This document shows, piece after piece, positions 25,246 to 36,100 of a DNA stretch of 64,000 nt. How positions within the stretch are numbered: the first letter of the stretch is position 1; each line of letters starts with the position of its first letter. Location of the stretch: NCBI GenBank assembly GCA_050084515.1, contig CM114273.1, positions 27,466,001 to 27,530,000 on the forward strand, written 5' to 3'. Both the position numbers and the translations under genes were made by a program. A model generated the notes under the pieces. It saw nothing but the letters and a program-made list of their open reading frames with translations. It had not been told where the DNA came from and ran no database searches. This DNA is from Blasia pusilla. Its lineage: Eukaryota > Marchantiophyta > Marchantiopsida > Blasiales.

Positions 25246-25329
25246 TTCACGTCCAGACTTCCATAACGGCCGACATGTCGCTGTCGGAAGGACAATGCGA
25301 CCCAATGGTCAGCCCAACGGCTTGAAAAG

Positions 25330-25337
25330 TATAAATA
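25330..25337 (+). promoter_or_regulatory. TATA box of the methyltransferase-like gene, copy A
   Basis: TATAAATA in GAAAAGTATAAATAGGGG. The same box, with the same upstream CCCAACGGCT..GAAAAG context, is conserved in copy B at 57,147-57,154. Confidence 0.75.
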
Positions 25338-25436
25338 GGGGAAGGTTTGCTCATTTCCGGTTTTTCGTTTCGCGATCTCAATTGCTCTTCCGCGTAGTAG
25401 CTGACTAGATATCTAGGGGCAGTTTACACGGTGACT

Positions 25437-25645
25437 CATCGCGAGACGATTCGATCGAATGATCGCGAGAAAATTCGAGCGAATGATCACGAGACGATTC
25501 GAGCTACTCATCAAGGCGACTCATCATGACATCAGTAAGCCGACTCATCAAGGCAACTCCTCGCGACATCAGCAAGCCGACTCATCAAGGCGACTCCTCG
25601 CGACATCAGCAAGGCGACTCATCAAGGCGATTCCTCGAGCTGATT
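25437..25645 (+). repeat. Short tandem repeats in the 5' leader of copy A
   Basis: First about three units around CGAGACGATTCGA..GAATGATC, then about three units of 36 bp around CGACTCATCAAGGCGACTCC and TCGCGACATCAGCAAG. They lie in the presumed untranslated leader. Copy B lacks this block. Confidence 0.85.
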
Positions 25646-26919
25646 CATCGTGCACAGAGAGCAATTTCCTTGTCCATAGGAGGCATTTTTGGGAACAATG
25701 ATGAGGAAAAAATCTCAAGCAAACAAGGTTGGGAGATTCACTCCCAAGTCCATGAGGACTCCTGCGTCACCATCTCCAGGGCCTCGTTCGGCCAATAAGA
25801 TAAGGCAGCAAGAAATTGAGGAGCGAGAAAGGGAAGCGGAGATGCACAAGTAGGAGCTTCTTGCCAAACGTGTCAATGAGGCGCTCGAAAAACAAAACGC
25901 AGAGGCTGAGGCCTTGCAGGCCTTGAAGAAAAGGATCTCCGACGAAAAGTGTGAAAAGAAGCGTCTGGACGCGTCGGTAAGGAGAGCACAATTGGCAAAA
26001 GCTCGGAGGGAAAAAGCAATTGCCATTGAAGAAAGCCCTGGCCGTCCAACTGAAAGTGTTGAGATGCAGGAAATGTCCCCGATGAAGTCCGGGGACACAA
26101 TCAATATAGCAAAAACGGCCGAAGTTCAAGTGACGGACGATGAGGTCATGAGGACCGCCAGCGTACGCGTGGAGATGGTGGACATCGCTGAAGAAGCAGG
26201 AGAGCGGTCATCCTCGTCCCTAAGCCCGGCGGAAGAAATCAACCTCTATCGGATCGATGAGTTTCCAGTGGACTTGCCAGCTGTTGTCCGAGAGCAGTTG
26301 GTTGGCCAAGACACCGACCCAATCTTCGAGCGGGTAAGAGAGGATTTGTGTTCTTTGAATTATGTGAAGGCCCATGTTGCAATTCATTGGAAATTCAGTG
26401 TAGCTTATTGACCTTGTCCCCGTTGTGATAGGTGGTAAAGCACATGGCACTGATGGAGGGCCAGAACGCCCCGAGAATTCCACTTTTCTGATTGCGAACT
26501 ATGGAGTACGTTCGCAAAATTCAGTCTGACGAGGATATTGCGAAGCTGAAACAATCGGCAGCGACAACATCCTACGTCGACAACTTCCCTCCGTTCTATG
26601 TTCAGCCTTACGATGACCATGGAACCCAAGCGCTGGTTAGGAGGAGGACTTGGAAGCGCTCGACACATTCTGGAGGATGAGAGATCAGGAATTCAGAAGG
26701 GCGATAGAGGGGACGGAATTCAGCTGGATGCGGAACCTGTATTTCTTCATCTGGGATGGAAACCACAAGTTCATGGCGTGGACCCAGTATGCAGAGGAGC
26801 GCCCAAACTCATTGGAGGCATATTTTTGCGTGAAGGCAATGGTGCTACATCCATACTCTCATCACATAGCGACGGTGGAGATGGCCATGCATGCCATGAA
26901 CACGTAAGTTTCCTCTTGC

Positions 26920-27552
26920 TACAAACCATCGGACTCCAACAAGTTGTTTGAGTCACCACTATTTTTGGAATGTTTTTGGCCGAAAGCAACTCGTCGGACT
27001 CCGACGAGTTGCTCGACTGATCACTGGTTTAGGATGTTTTTGGGCGAAAGCAACTCGTCGGAGTCTGACGAGTTGTTCGACTGACCACAGGTTAAGGATG
27101 TTTTTGGCCGAAAGCAGCTCGTCGGAGTCTGACGAGTTGCTCGACTCACTGCTGTTTTTGGATGTTTTTTGAAGAAAGAAACTCGTTGGAGTCCAACCGG
27201 TCGCTTGACTCGAAGTTGTTTTTGGATGTTTTTTTATGTTTCTGGCTGAAAGCAACTTGTCAGAGTCCAACATGTTCGGAAGTAGGGGAGCTACATTTTT
27301 GGCATCAAATTGCAACTTTAATTGAAATTGCGCAACCTGTCGGACTCCGACGGGTTGATATGTTCACTTTTCTCGCGGAAACCACTCTCTAAATATGGAT
27401 TATCGGACAACCCGTCGGAGTCTAACGGGTTGAAACCAGGCAATCACAAATCTGAATGCAATCCGTTGGACTCCGATGGGTTGCAAAATTTAGCTCATTG
27501 CTTCCATTCCGACCATGAGCTGTGACGACCTGTCGGAGTCCGACGGGTTGCA
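26920..27552. repeat. Palindrome array in intron 2, copy A
   Basis: About ten copies at 60-75-bp spacing. The one at 26,986-27,012 is a perfect 27-bp palindrome (half-site GCAACTCGTCGGA). Intervening spacers share GGATGTTTTTGGCCGAAA. The array fills most of an intron of about 700 bp. Confidence 0.9.
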
Positions 27553-29399
27553 AGAACCCATATACCTTGCAAAATTTCTAATATTGAGTTTGGATGTGCA
27601 GGATTGTATCGGAGGGGAATGTCACCCACCAGTGGATCCCGGATTGCGATCGGGTGAAGAAAGTGCTAACGACGCACCCGGAAGAGTACAAGGGGTTCTT
27701 GGGCAACGCCCTTGTAAATGAGATGCTGGCAAAGGGTGCTCAAATAAAAAAAAAACTTGGGAAAATAAGTTTATTTCCCAAGACGCAGCCGTGACAATCC
27801 TTTGGTGGTCGAAGATACAGGCCGCCAAGAAGAGCGTTGTAATTTGACTGATGAAAATCAGTCTCGAGGACACATAGGCCCAAAAGAAGGCGGCACACCA
27901 TCCTTCGGGTATCTCTGATCCAATGATCTCCCACTGGCTCCGTGAATGGTCATTCAGGGACGCGTTGCGGATTCTCGGGAAGTCCATGCTCGTCGGTCTC
28001 CAAGCGGAGCTGAAAAGAATAGAGCCAATTCCGGAGGAAGCAAACCAAGAGAGTGCTGAAGATTTTGAACTTTGGTTTGATGACATGCGGGACAAGCCCA
28101 TAAAAAACCCAGGTTTCAGGACGATGTTCAAGGATCGCATCCTCCCTCAAGCAGACCTTGACGAAGAAATAGAGGCGAAAAAAGGCGATTTCGCAAAGAA
28201 GAAGCGAGATCTTCAGGAGCATGCGGCCGATGCATCTCGACCAAGAGCTTCCCAACGCATGGTGTTCAGGTACCTCATCCATTGTAAGAATGCAGGTACA
28301 TGGCAAAAAATACCGGCAGCCTACAAATTGTGGGCTTCTCCGCCTGATGGAGAGATATTTTCCATGTACAACATGGAGATGGCTCAAAGCATGTCCGATT
28401 GGGAGGTGGAGAATTGCCCAATTTGGCTGGACTTCAACGACCCTGAGGACATAACTGAGAAAGATATATGCCTGCTCTATGATGCAGTGGCCACAGGTAG
28501 GGATGACATCCCCAATTTTGTGCAGCCTGGAGACTTTTTCGAAGGAGATGCGGAGGAGCAAGCCCTTGAGACAACGGAGTTGGTGTCCAAGGTCGTCACC
28601 GCCAAGGACAAATCTACAGCGGGTCTCAAAGCCAAGGCGAGGGGATCAAAGAATTCCGAGGCCGAGTCTTCCCAAAGAGAGGCTGAAAATTCAAGGCGAG
28701 AGCCGGAATCATCCGGGCGAGCGGGGAGAGAGGGTCGGACCAGGTCCTCTGCAAAAAAAACTCCACCAGAGTCTGAGGTCATAGAGACCCCAACAAGCCG
28801 ACCGTAGACTCGGGAGAAGCGGAAGCGAGAGGCGTCAGTGTTATCCCAGGGAGCAGACCAGGATGTGGAATACACTCCATCATCCTTGGGAAGACATAGA
28901 GAAACAATGACCCGGACAAGCGTCATCCTTCATTGCACGAATCTTCAAGATGAGCTGAAAAGTTTCAGTTCCCAAGCGTCAACACCCGCCATCAAAAAAT
29001 TGACAACGCTGGGACAGAAGCTTCAATGAAACGGCCACGCTCCCTAGACGGTCCTTGGGGAGGTCGAAGAGGTGGCGGTGGATCTCCTCGTCGCTGATTT
29101 GCCCTCGGGGTTGCGCTTGTGGGACGAGAATCCGTCCGACGGGGTCCCAGATTGGAATGTCCCTCTTTCTTATGACCAGATCGCGCTCCTGTTTTCCTTT
29201 GCAGACGCTTATTTGAGTGACAGGGGCTGTTTCTTAGTTTTGACTGGAGGGGGTGAGGACGAGCTCTTCAACCTCTAGTGCATCAAGAGGTCCCTGAAGT
29301 GGAGGACGGCGCAATCGTGGATCATCAAGAATGAGTACCCACTCCGATCCGCGACAAGTCAAATTCGGGTAAGGGCTCTAAATTTGTATCCAAATTATC

Positions 29400-29722
29400 T
29401 TTCTCTGACGGGTTGCATCTCTGCATGCAACCCGTCGGATTGTTTGAGCTAGGTCTGTTTGCAATCTGTCTGAAAGCGACAGGTTGCAAATTTACCGCAA
29501 GTCTCCATTGGGTGAATGCAACCCGTCGGAACCCGACGGGTTGCAAGTGCTAATGCTTTTGCAATTTTCTGGAATGAGGCAACCCGTCAAAAAGCGACGG
29601 GTTGCTCTTAGCCAACCATGGGCTGCTCTAAGCCAGCAACCTCTTGCCTTTTGACGGGTTGCTCATGGACAAAAAAATCACAAGACACTTGTAAAACAAC
29701 CCGTCGGACTCCGACAGGTTGC
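29400..29722. repeat. Palindrome array in intron 3, copy A
   Basis: About six copies, including a near-perfect one at 29,518-29,544 (half-site GCAACCCGTCGG). Some arms sit far apart with extended spacers, for example CAACCCGTCAAAAAGCGACG near 29,581. The same intron of copy B holds a corresponding array. Confidence 0.88.
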
Positions 29723-30383
29723 TCCAATGTTAGGATTATAAAGAAGTTCTCTAGGGTTAAGCGAAGTTCTTTGGGGACGTGTTGCACATTATGTCACCAT
29801 ACTAAGAGTAGACCAATGGCCAAGTAGCTCTTTGTTGTTGTTGACATTGTTTCCAACGTGCTTCTTTACAGATGGATCACTCCTATGTTTACTGCTTTGT
29901 TCGGACCGAGCACAACTTCCACGTGTTTAAGATCCTGGATCCTGTGGATCCATGCTCCAATGGGTACAGCTTAGATAGTTTATACAATTCCCCCCCGGGA
30001 ATTTACATGCAAGACGGTATCCCATTACTTGGAGGAAGGGAAAAGTCGCCAGCCCTGATGCAAACGCTCATCAAGCTCTGCTCAAGGCCGGGTGATTTGG
30101 TGTTTGACTTAGTGGGCCTTTCAAGGCGAGTATCAGAGGCGCCTGGCAGAGTGGCAAGAACATTCTGTGCCTTGAGGGAAGGTAGCAACTTTTTGACCTT
30201 TGCAAGGAGGCAAAGGCAGATTACGACAGGCTAGTTGGGGCGTACAACTCTCCTCCAAAGCCAAAAGCTCCGGTTCCAGACCCACCATTGGTAGTGACAC
30301 CATCGTCACTTCCCACGATTCCAAAAATTGGGAGGGCAAGGCCAACAATAATCTTGGAAAAGCTCTCCGACGATGACGAGTGA

Positions 30384-32310
30384 GTTCAAAGAACTTAAGG
30401 ATCCAGCTTGACTGCAGCGTTTGGAGTAGGGATTTATTTGATGACGAGGCAAAATATTTCATAGAATAGATCAAATGTACAATTCCGAGCTTCTTTCAAA
30501 TGTAATAAAGGACAAGATTTTTTTCAACAATGATGGTGTTTGTAAAAGTTTGCTGAATATCTTTTTTGGTCTTGTCGAATGTGATCGTCTATGTACTCCG
30601 AGGACTTCTATTTTGCAACCGGATTTCCACGGCTTGCAACTTTTCACTTTTTGACCACTGCACCTTTTTAACCACTTCCAAGCAACCTGTCGGATTCCGA
30701 CAGGTTGGCTGCGTGAGTGATCGGACTCTTTCGGACTCTTTAGAGGCATTCTGGCAGGCTTCTTCACTTTGACACCTTCCCCTAGTATCGTCAAACAAGG
30801 CGTAGGCTTCTTCTCTTCGCTAAGACATGTTGGATTCCTAATACCTGTGGGATTGCCAGCATGGTATTTCCAAGGACGGAGCACATATTGATACTGGATG
30901 GGTATCACATTGCAGAGCGTACAAGATATACTGCCGAGAAAGGCAGTGGGACTCAAATCAGGTTACATGGGACCGTTATGGTGTACCTAGGGGTGGGGCC
31001 AAGGCTCTCTAATTCGCCAACATTTTTTATCCCCGTCTACAATCGGCCAGAGAAGCCATTTGTATCCCACGACATTCCTTTTGTACAGGAACCTAGGAGA
31101 GTTAGGAGTAGATTTGTAGATGACGAGGTTGAAGAAATCATAGACTAGATCAAATGTACATTTCCAAGATTCCTTCGGATGTAATAAAGGAAGAGATTTT
31201 TTCAACCGATAATGGTGTTTGTAAAAGTTTGCTGAATATTTTTTTTGGACTTATGGATTGTGTTCTTCTCGCTACTCAGAATTACAATTTTGCAACCCGT
31301 ATGATTCTGACGGGTTGCAACTTTTCACTTTTTGACCACTGCAACTTTTTAACCATTTCCAGGCAAGCTGTCGGATTCCGACAGGTTGGCTGCTTGAGTG
31401 ATCCGACTCTTTCCCTGTGAGACCAACTTCTGAGGCATTGTGGCTGGCTTCTTCACTTTTGGCTCGTTCCCCTAGATTTGTCAAACCACTTGTAGGCTTC
31501 TTTTCTTGTTTAAGATGTGCAGGATTCCTACTACTTGTCGGATTGCCATTTCGGATTCCCAACTTGTTGGATTTTCGTGGGTGCAGGGTGGAACGGAATC
31601 ACTTCTCAAAATCTTTCCTTTCTTATGGTGAGCTTGCTTGCAAGGGGTGCAAGCCATCTGATTCCGACGGGTTGCAAGAGTTGCAACCTATAAAATTCCG
31701 ACGGGTTGGGAGGGGTGCAGCTTCTCGGTTTCTCAGATTTAGGATCTGAATGAAGGGACATCAGTTCCTCTTTACTCCAGAAAGCTAAAAATCTTTTGGT
31801 TCAATTATTGTCTCATGTGTTCACATTTCACAAAGTTAGTCTTGAGCAAACACCATTCATAACCAACAGAAAGTTGGTTATGAGGCAATTCTGGGGAGGC
31901 CATGATGCAAGCAACAATCCCTGCAAAAAGAGAGGTTGGCATCGTACCGATGCGCATCCGGGTGGTCCTCCAACAAAAATACCCATGGGCACTACTTATT
32001 GTAGACCGAGACAGGCAATGTTAAGAAACTTAGGCTCACATGGAGAGTGATGGAAAAATGTTTGTAGTGGTCTTATGATGTCTACTTTTTTTTCGCCCCC
32101 TAGAAAAAGGAGGTTTCTTTAGGCCCGAATGTGGACCACTACCTACTCTCTTCTAAAGATTTCATGAATTTGAAAGCAAACAAAAATTTCAAATATGTCA
32201 AAAAATTTTGAAGAGAGGAGGCGGATTTGGCCCTTTTTTTTGAAGAGAGACTCTTCTCTCTTCCTCTCTTCCTCTCCTCTCTTCCTCTCTCCTGCTAGAA
32301 TACCAGCCCC
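30384..32310 (+). repeat. 3' tail of copy A: internal duplication, palindromes, captured fragment
   Basis: The block 30,435-31,110 is repeated in diverged form at 31,115-31,760; shared landmarks are GATCAAATGTACA, GGTGTTTGTAAAAGTTTGCTG and TTTTTGACCACTGCA. Palindromes remain near 30,610, 30,685, 31,290, 31,368 and 31,640-31,705. A plus-strand stretch before the second block ends in FVDDEVEEIID and a stop, an acidic end parallel to the LSDDDE end of exon 4. AATAAA signals occur. At 31,838-31,990 lies a fragment matching a BRCT-gene exon of the CACTA cargo. The last 170 bp (GCGGATTTGGCCC, then CTCTTCCTCT runs) lead into the right inverted repeat. The same tail is present in copy B. Confidence 0.75.
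31838..31990 (-). pseudogene. Captured BRCT-gene fragment in the tail of copy A
   Basis: The plus-strand sequence around GGCCATGATGCAAGC and AAAAAGAGAGGTTGGCATCG, then GCGCATCCGGGTG, matches 37,541-37,650 in the BRCT-bearing segment of the CACTA element, and copy B at 62,246-62,392. Both MULE copies contain an extra AACCAACAGAAAGTTGGTTA-like stretch (31,860-31,880) absent from 37.5 kb. This looks like a Pack-MULE-type gene-fragment acquisition shared by both copies. Confidence 0.6.
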
Positions 32311-33125
32311 CACCAAGTCTGCAACAAACTCTGGATCACAAGTGGAAGATTCTTCACCTCTAGTGTGAGCATCAATGTCATCAGTAGATTTTGCCATCAT
32401 TGGCAATACCTTTCCAAGCAATCAAGAGCTCCTCCGCTTTGGTCCAAGGTGGAGAGGCTCCCTCTTTGTAGGTCGTGGGGCACGTACTTGCTTAGAACAA
32501 GCCTCCGCGATGCACATGAGGACAAGTTTTTCAAGAACATGAATTAAGCACAATGCTTGTGATTCATTCATAAAGGCCCAGACCTGAGTGCTCAATATGT
32601 TAAAGCTTATAATTCAAAGGCTCTCTGTTTGAGTTCTTCCGCCAATTCCTTAAGGCGTCTGTTCACATAAGCCGCGCAGGCCTCCACAAGGTCACACATT
32701 TCATGCACATTTTCCATCAAAGACCTTAAAAAAAAAAAACCTGTATGTCCCATGAACCCATGCTCAATGACAGAACACACCAAACAAACATTTCTTTAAG
32801 AACCCATGGCATCATTAAGTTCCTCTACAATCTCAATGTTGCCTTCCCATTTTTCCACCCTCATCAATGGTACATACTGACTACCGACAGTTGTGACAGG
32901 TTGAACCGTTGTATTGGGAGCTTCAAAAGCCCCATGGCCATCTAAACTAAACTCCAAAGAATTCCTTGATACCCTACAATTCCTTGCCTGCTTGTGGCAC
33001 ACTACTCGCCATCTAGGCGATTCCTCCACCAAATGGCATCTTAGAGGCACGGGATGGAACGGGAGTTTAGCGTTGGAACTCAAAACCCAAACCTGATCCA
33101 AGGGAGTGGACTTTGTATGCCACAC
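32311..33125 (-). pseudogene. CACTA second gene, 5' part
   Basis: Minus-strand blocks at 33,125-32,796 (CHLVEESPRWRVVCHKQARN, NIEIVEELNDAMG) and 32,421-32,311 (MMAKSTDDIDAHTRGEES, CDPEFVADLVG). The last one runs directly into the MULE-like border, and its reading frame continues on the other side of the insertion at 19,709. The position between TNP2 and the Ptta-type exons fits the N-terminal half of the TNPA-position protein. I recognise no domain in this part. Confidence 0.55.
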
Positions 33126-33172
33126 TTGGATTCAGACCCGAGATTCACTTTGTGCAAGTCTCGGTTAGGGAT

Positions 33173-36100
33173 TCATTGGATGTCTATCACGTCTAGGAAG
33201 AAAGCTTGTTCAACCTGACTAGGAAATACAAAAGGTTCAGACCATTCAAGTTGCATTTGCCTTAAGTTTGCTAGTAAGAATCCATCACTATCACGCTTCA
33301 TTGTAGCCCTAGCCCTGTACCAATCTGGCCGCACCCAAGTCCTTTTCATGAGAATGATAGGATTGGATGTGTTCTTGTGGTCCACTTTCCATATGTTAGT
33401 TAGCTATGTATCCCATTTGCATCCATCCTCTATCTTGGTGATTGCTCATTTGCTCGAATACAAATATCAACCCTCAGTCATATGTGATAAAATAATCGTC
33501 ACTTTGATCTACCACACGGAAGTGGTTTCCATAGGCTTGCATTCTCTTGTAAGCTAAGACGGACATTCGAGGTGGAGCAGATAGAAGGTAGACATTCCGG
33601 TCCATATTTGGATGTAGTGCTGAATGCTCCCGGATTGCCAATTGAATCCATTCTGTGAATGGTGGAAATCCCCTTGCACCACCCCCAATATGTGCATTTT
33701 TCTCCATATTATATTTCTTGTAGAGGTCATGCCATTATTAGCCGACCGGTATCTGGTGAGCGACAACATAAAAGAAATTAGGAAGCCAAATAAATGCAAC
33801 AACACGTAGGCTTGAGTCATTCAACCCTTTACTTACCTCCACCATGGTTGCATTACACTAGTGTTTTGCAACACATATTCATGAGCCATCTGCCAAATAT
33901 GCCTTGGCAATTGCAATGGGGAACATACCTCTGCCTTGAAGAACTTGACCTTCCGCTCCCTCATCTTCCTGAGCTTGCCATATCCTGACCTTCACATGTT
34001 CAAACCCCGCCATATATTCTGTCAAATATCCCAAGGTCTCGTGCAAAATGTAACCCATTGCCATGTTGGCCTCAGGCCTGTATCTTATCGAGATGTGGTC
34101 TTTCAAGACTTTCATAAAATGCTCTAGTGGGAACATCCACCTAGTATAAACAGGCCTGTACTGTCCAAGCTCTTCCACAACATGGATAACGAGATGAGTC
34201 ATGACATCAAAGAAGGCTGGAGAAAAATGGATCTCCAAATCGCATAGCAATTGTGCCACATCATCTTTGAGCTTGGGAAAGCTTGCTAGATCAATGACCT
34301 TCACACATATACTACCAAACATCTTGCACAATTGCATGACTGCATTATGAATTGGCTTCTGCATCAATCCCCTTAAGCATACAGGCAGAATCTGTTGCAT
34401 AAGCACATGACAATCGTGTGTCTTCATACTACCGAGTTTCTTGTTTTTTACATGCTTTTTGAAGGCACTTGCATAGCCGATCGGAACTCTCAAAGATTGA
34501 AGCCTTGAAAGAACTGTTTTCCACTCTGTGTCTGTGCAAACATAAGGTGCATGTTATTTCAATACCACATTGGGTATGTTCTCATCATCCTTCAACCACA
34601 ATTGAGAACGTATTCTCCTCTCTTGGAGATCCAATCACACTGTTGTTGTGTCCTTCTCCCCAAAAAGGAACCCCAATAGGCTCTCGCATACATTTTTCTC
34701 AATATGCATTACGTCTAGATTATGTTTGGTAGGGTCGAGGTCCTGTTACACCACATATGACAACCATGAATACAAATGGATGATAAACGAGCCTCAATTC
34801 TTGAAAGCATCTGGTGTGGCAAATAATAGACGTTGCGTAAGAGCGGATGGGTGACATAGATTACCCGCCAGTAGTCCAACTCCACATCAAGTATGCTCTT
34901 CCGTTTCACACCAGATCTCTGTCCCAAATCCCGTTCAACATTTGGAGCTTCTGAATCTTGGCGTTCCGGTCCCCCCTCTAAACCCCCACCTGTGCCTCTT
35001 TCCATGTCCTACATGGTCTTTTGGTGTCCCCAATCCAGAATCTGCTCTTTAGTGACTCGTGGAGGTGGACCACGAAGCTCTCGGGCATTGTTGAATTGAA
35101 CTATCTGTGACGCCCTATGTCTGTAAGGATGATCTAGTGGGAGGAAATGTCGATGTCTAGTGTATTTCATGCCCCTCAAAGGTCTGGAATGCTCACCAGT
35201 GAAATTGGGGCCACTTGCAATTCAAGCCAAATACCCCATTGTTGCCTGACTTGAAATCATGTCGTGGGTTGGATAATCTCCCAAAGTCAATACCAATTGG
35301 GCTTGTAAGCTGAATGGGTTTGGTCTCCCAACCCATTGCACCACATCATGGATCAAAATGCCTTCGTATCACAAGCGCTTCAACTCATCCACAAGAGGAG
35401 CTATCCAAACGTCTATATTCCTAGAAAGAGCAGATTGTGGGCTCGGGATAAGCAAAACCAATAAGACAAAAAACTTCTTAGAAGTCAACCACGAAGGGAG
35501 GTTGTAATTCAGCATGGTTACAGGCCAGCAAGAATATACATTGTCTTGTCTGCGAATGGATTGACTCCACCGGTCGAGAGGCCAAGTCTAACATTCCTTG
35601 TCTCTCTTGCAAACTCTGGCCATCTCCGGTTGATGAATCTCCAATGTTCTGATGTGCCACTGCACGCCATCAATACTCTTAGTCTCGGCTGTCCAAATCA
35701 TCAACTTTGAAATTTTTGGGCTCCTATACATCCATTTCAATCTAAGAATGATTTCAAAATGTCAAAGTACCTTTGTAGGCTGCATGGACTTGCCCACATT
35801 CCTATACCTTTGTTGTCCACATACTAGGCAACTTGATCGATTTTCATGCTCTCCTCTGAAGAGCACATGGCCATCAGGGCAAGCATGAATGGAATTATAA
35901 TTCAATCCAAGACTTGACAATAATTCAGTTGCCTCATACTTATTGCCAGGAGCCGTGTTCCCAAGAGGAAAGAGTGTTGTCTTCAAGAATGCAAGTAACC
36001 TTGAAACAAACAAAGCTGGGACACCATGATTCCCACACATGTTCATCAACATAAGTACAAAGGCCAACTTTGTACACTTAGAGCCATGGAATAGAGACCT

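Larger units (their letters stand above)
25699..30383 (+). pseudogene. Transposon-borne methyltransferase-like gene, copy A (4 exons, broken)
   Basis: Likely exons: 25,699-26,333, 26,432-26,903, 27,602-29,368 and 29,872-30,383, with GT/AG borders that keep phase and are mostly repeated in copy B. The N-terminus is a basic, coiled-coil-like region. Exon 3 encodes an unrecognised globular domain (FRYLIHCKNAGTWQKIPAAY, ENCPIWLDFNDPEDIT), a charged linker, and then VDLLVADLPSGL and YLSDRGCFLVLTGG. Exon 4 has REKSPALMQTLIKLC, GDLVFDLVG and, one frame away, AWQSGKNILCLEGR. Motif IV-like before motif I-like is the order of permuted (beta-class-like) DNA amino-methyltransferases. Motif IV is D-L-P-S rather than (D/N)PP(Y/F), so activity is doubtful. 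Lesions include TAG at 25,851, TGA at 26,489, a stop and frameshift near 27,792, TAG at 29,276 and a 1-bp frameshift near 30,125. The start is the first ATG in the coiled-coil frame. Confidence 0.65.
19710..32310. mobile_element. MULE-like DNA transposon, copy A, about 12.6 kb, two divergent genes
   Basis: The left end reads GAGGTGCGGTAAGAGGAGAG; the reverse complement of the right end reads GGGGCTGGTATTCTAGCAGG and then GAGAGAGGAAGAGAGG. This gives imperfect, GA-rich terminal inverted repeats with near-identical 9-bp flanks. Contents: a minus-strand SWIM-type transposase (24,129-20,099), a shared upstream region packed with palindromes (24,130-25,330), a plus-strand methyltransferase-like gene (25,699-30,383) and a 1.9-kb 3' tail. 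The right border is confirmed independently: homology with copy B stops at CCAGCCCC (32,310 and 62,713). Assignment to Mutator-like elements rests on the 9-bp duplication and the DDE-then-SWIM order, and is probable but not proven. Confidence 0.75.

Noticed and set aside
24440-25305. Overlapping open frames rich in NPSETDGL / PVGLRRVA on both strands, here and in all palindrome arrays
   Set aside because: They are translations of the palindromic repeat in different frames; no independent protein signal.
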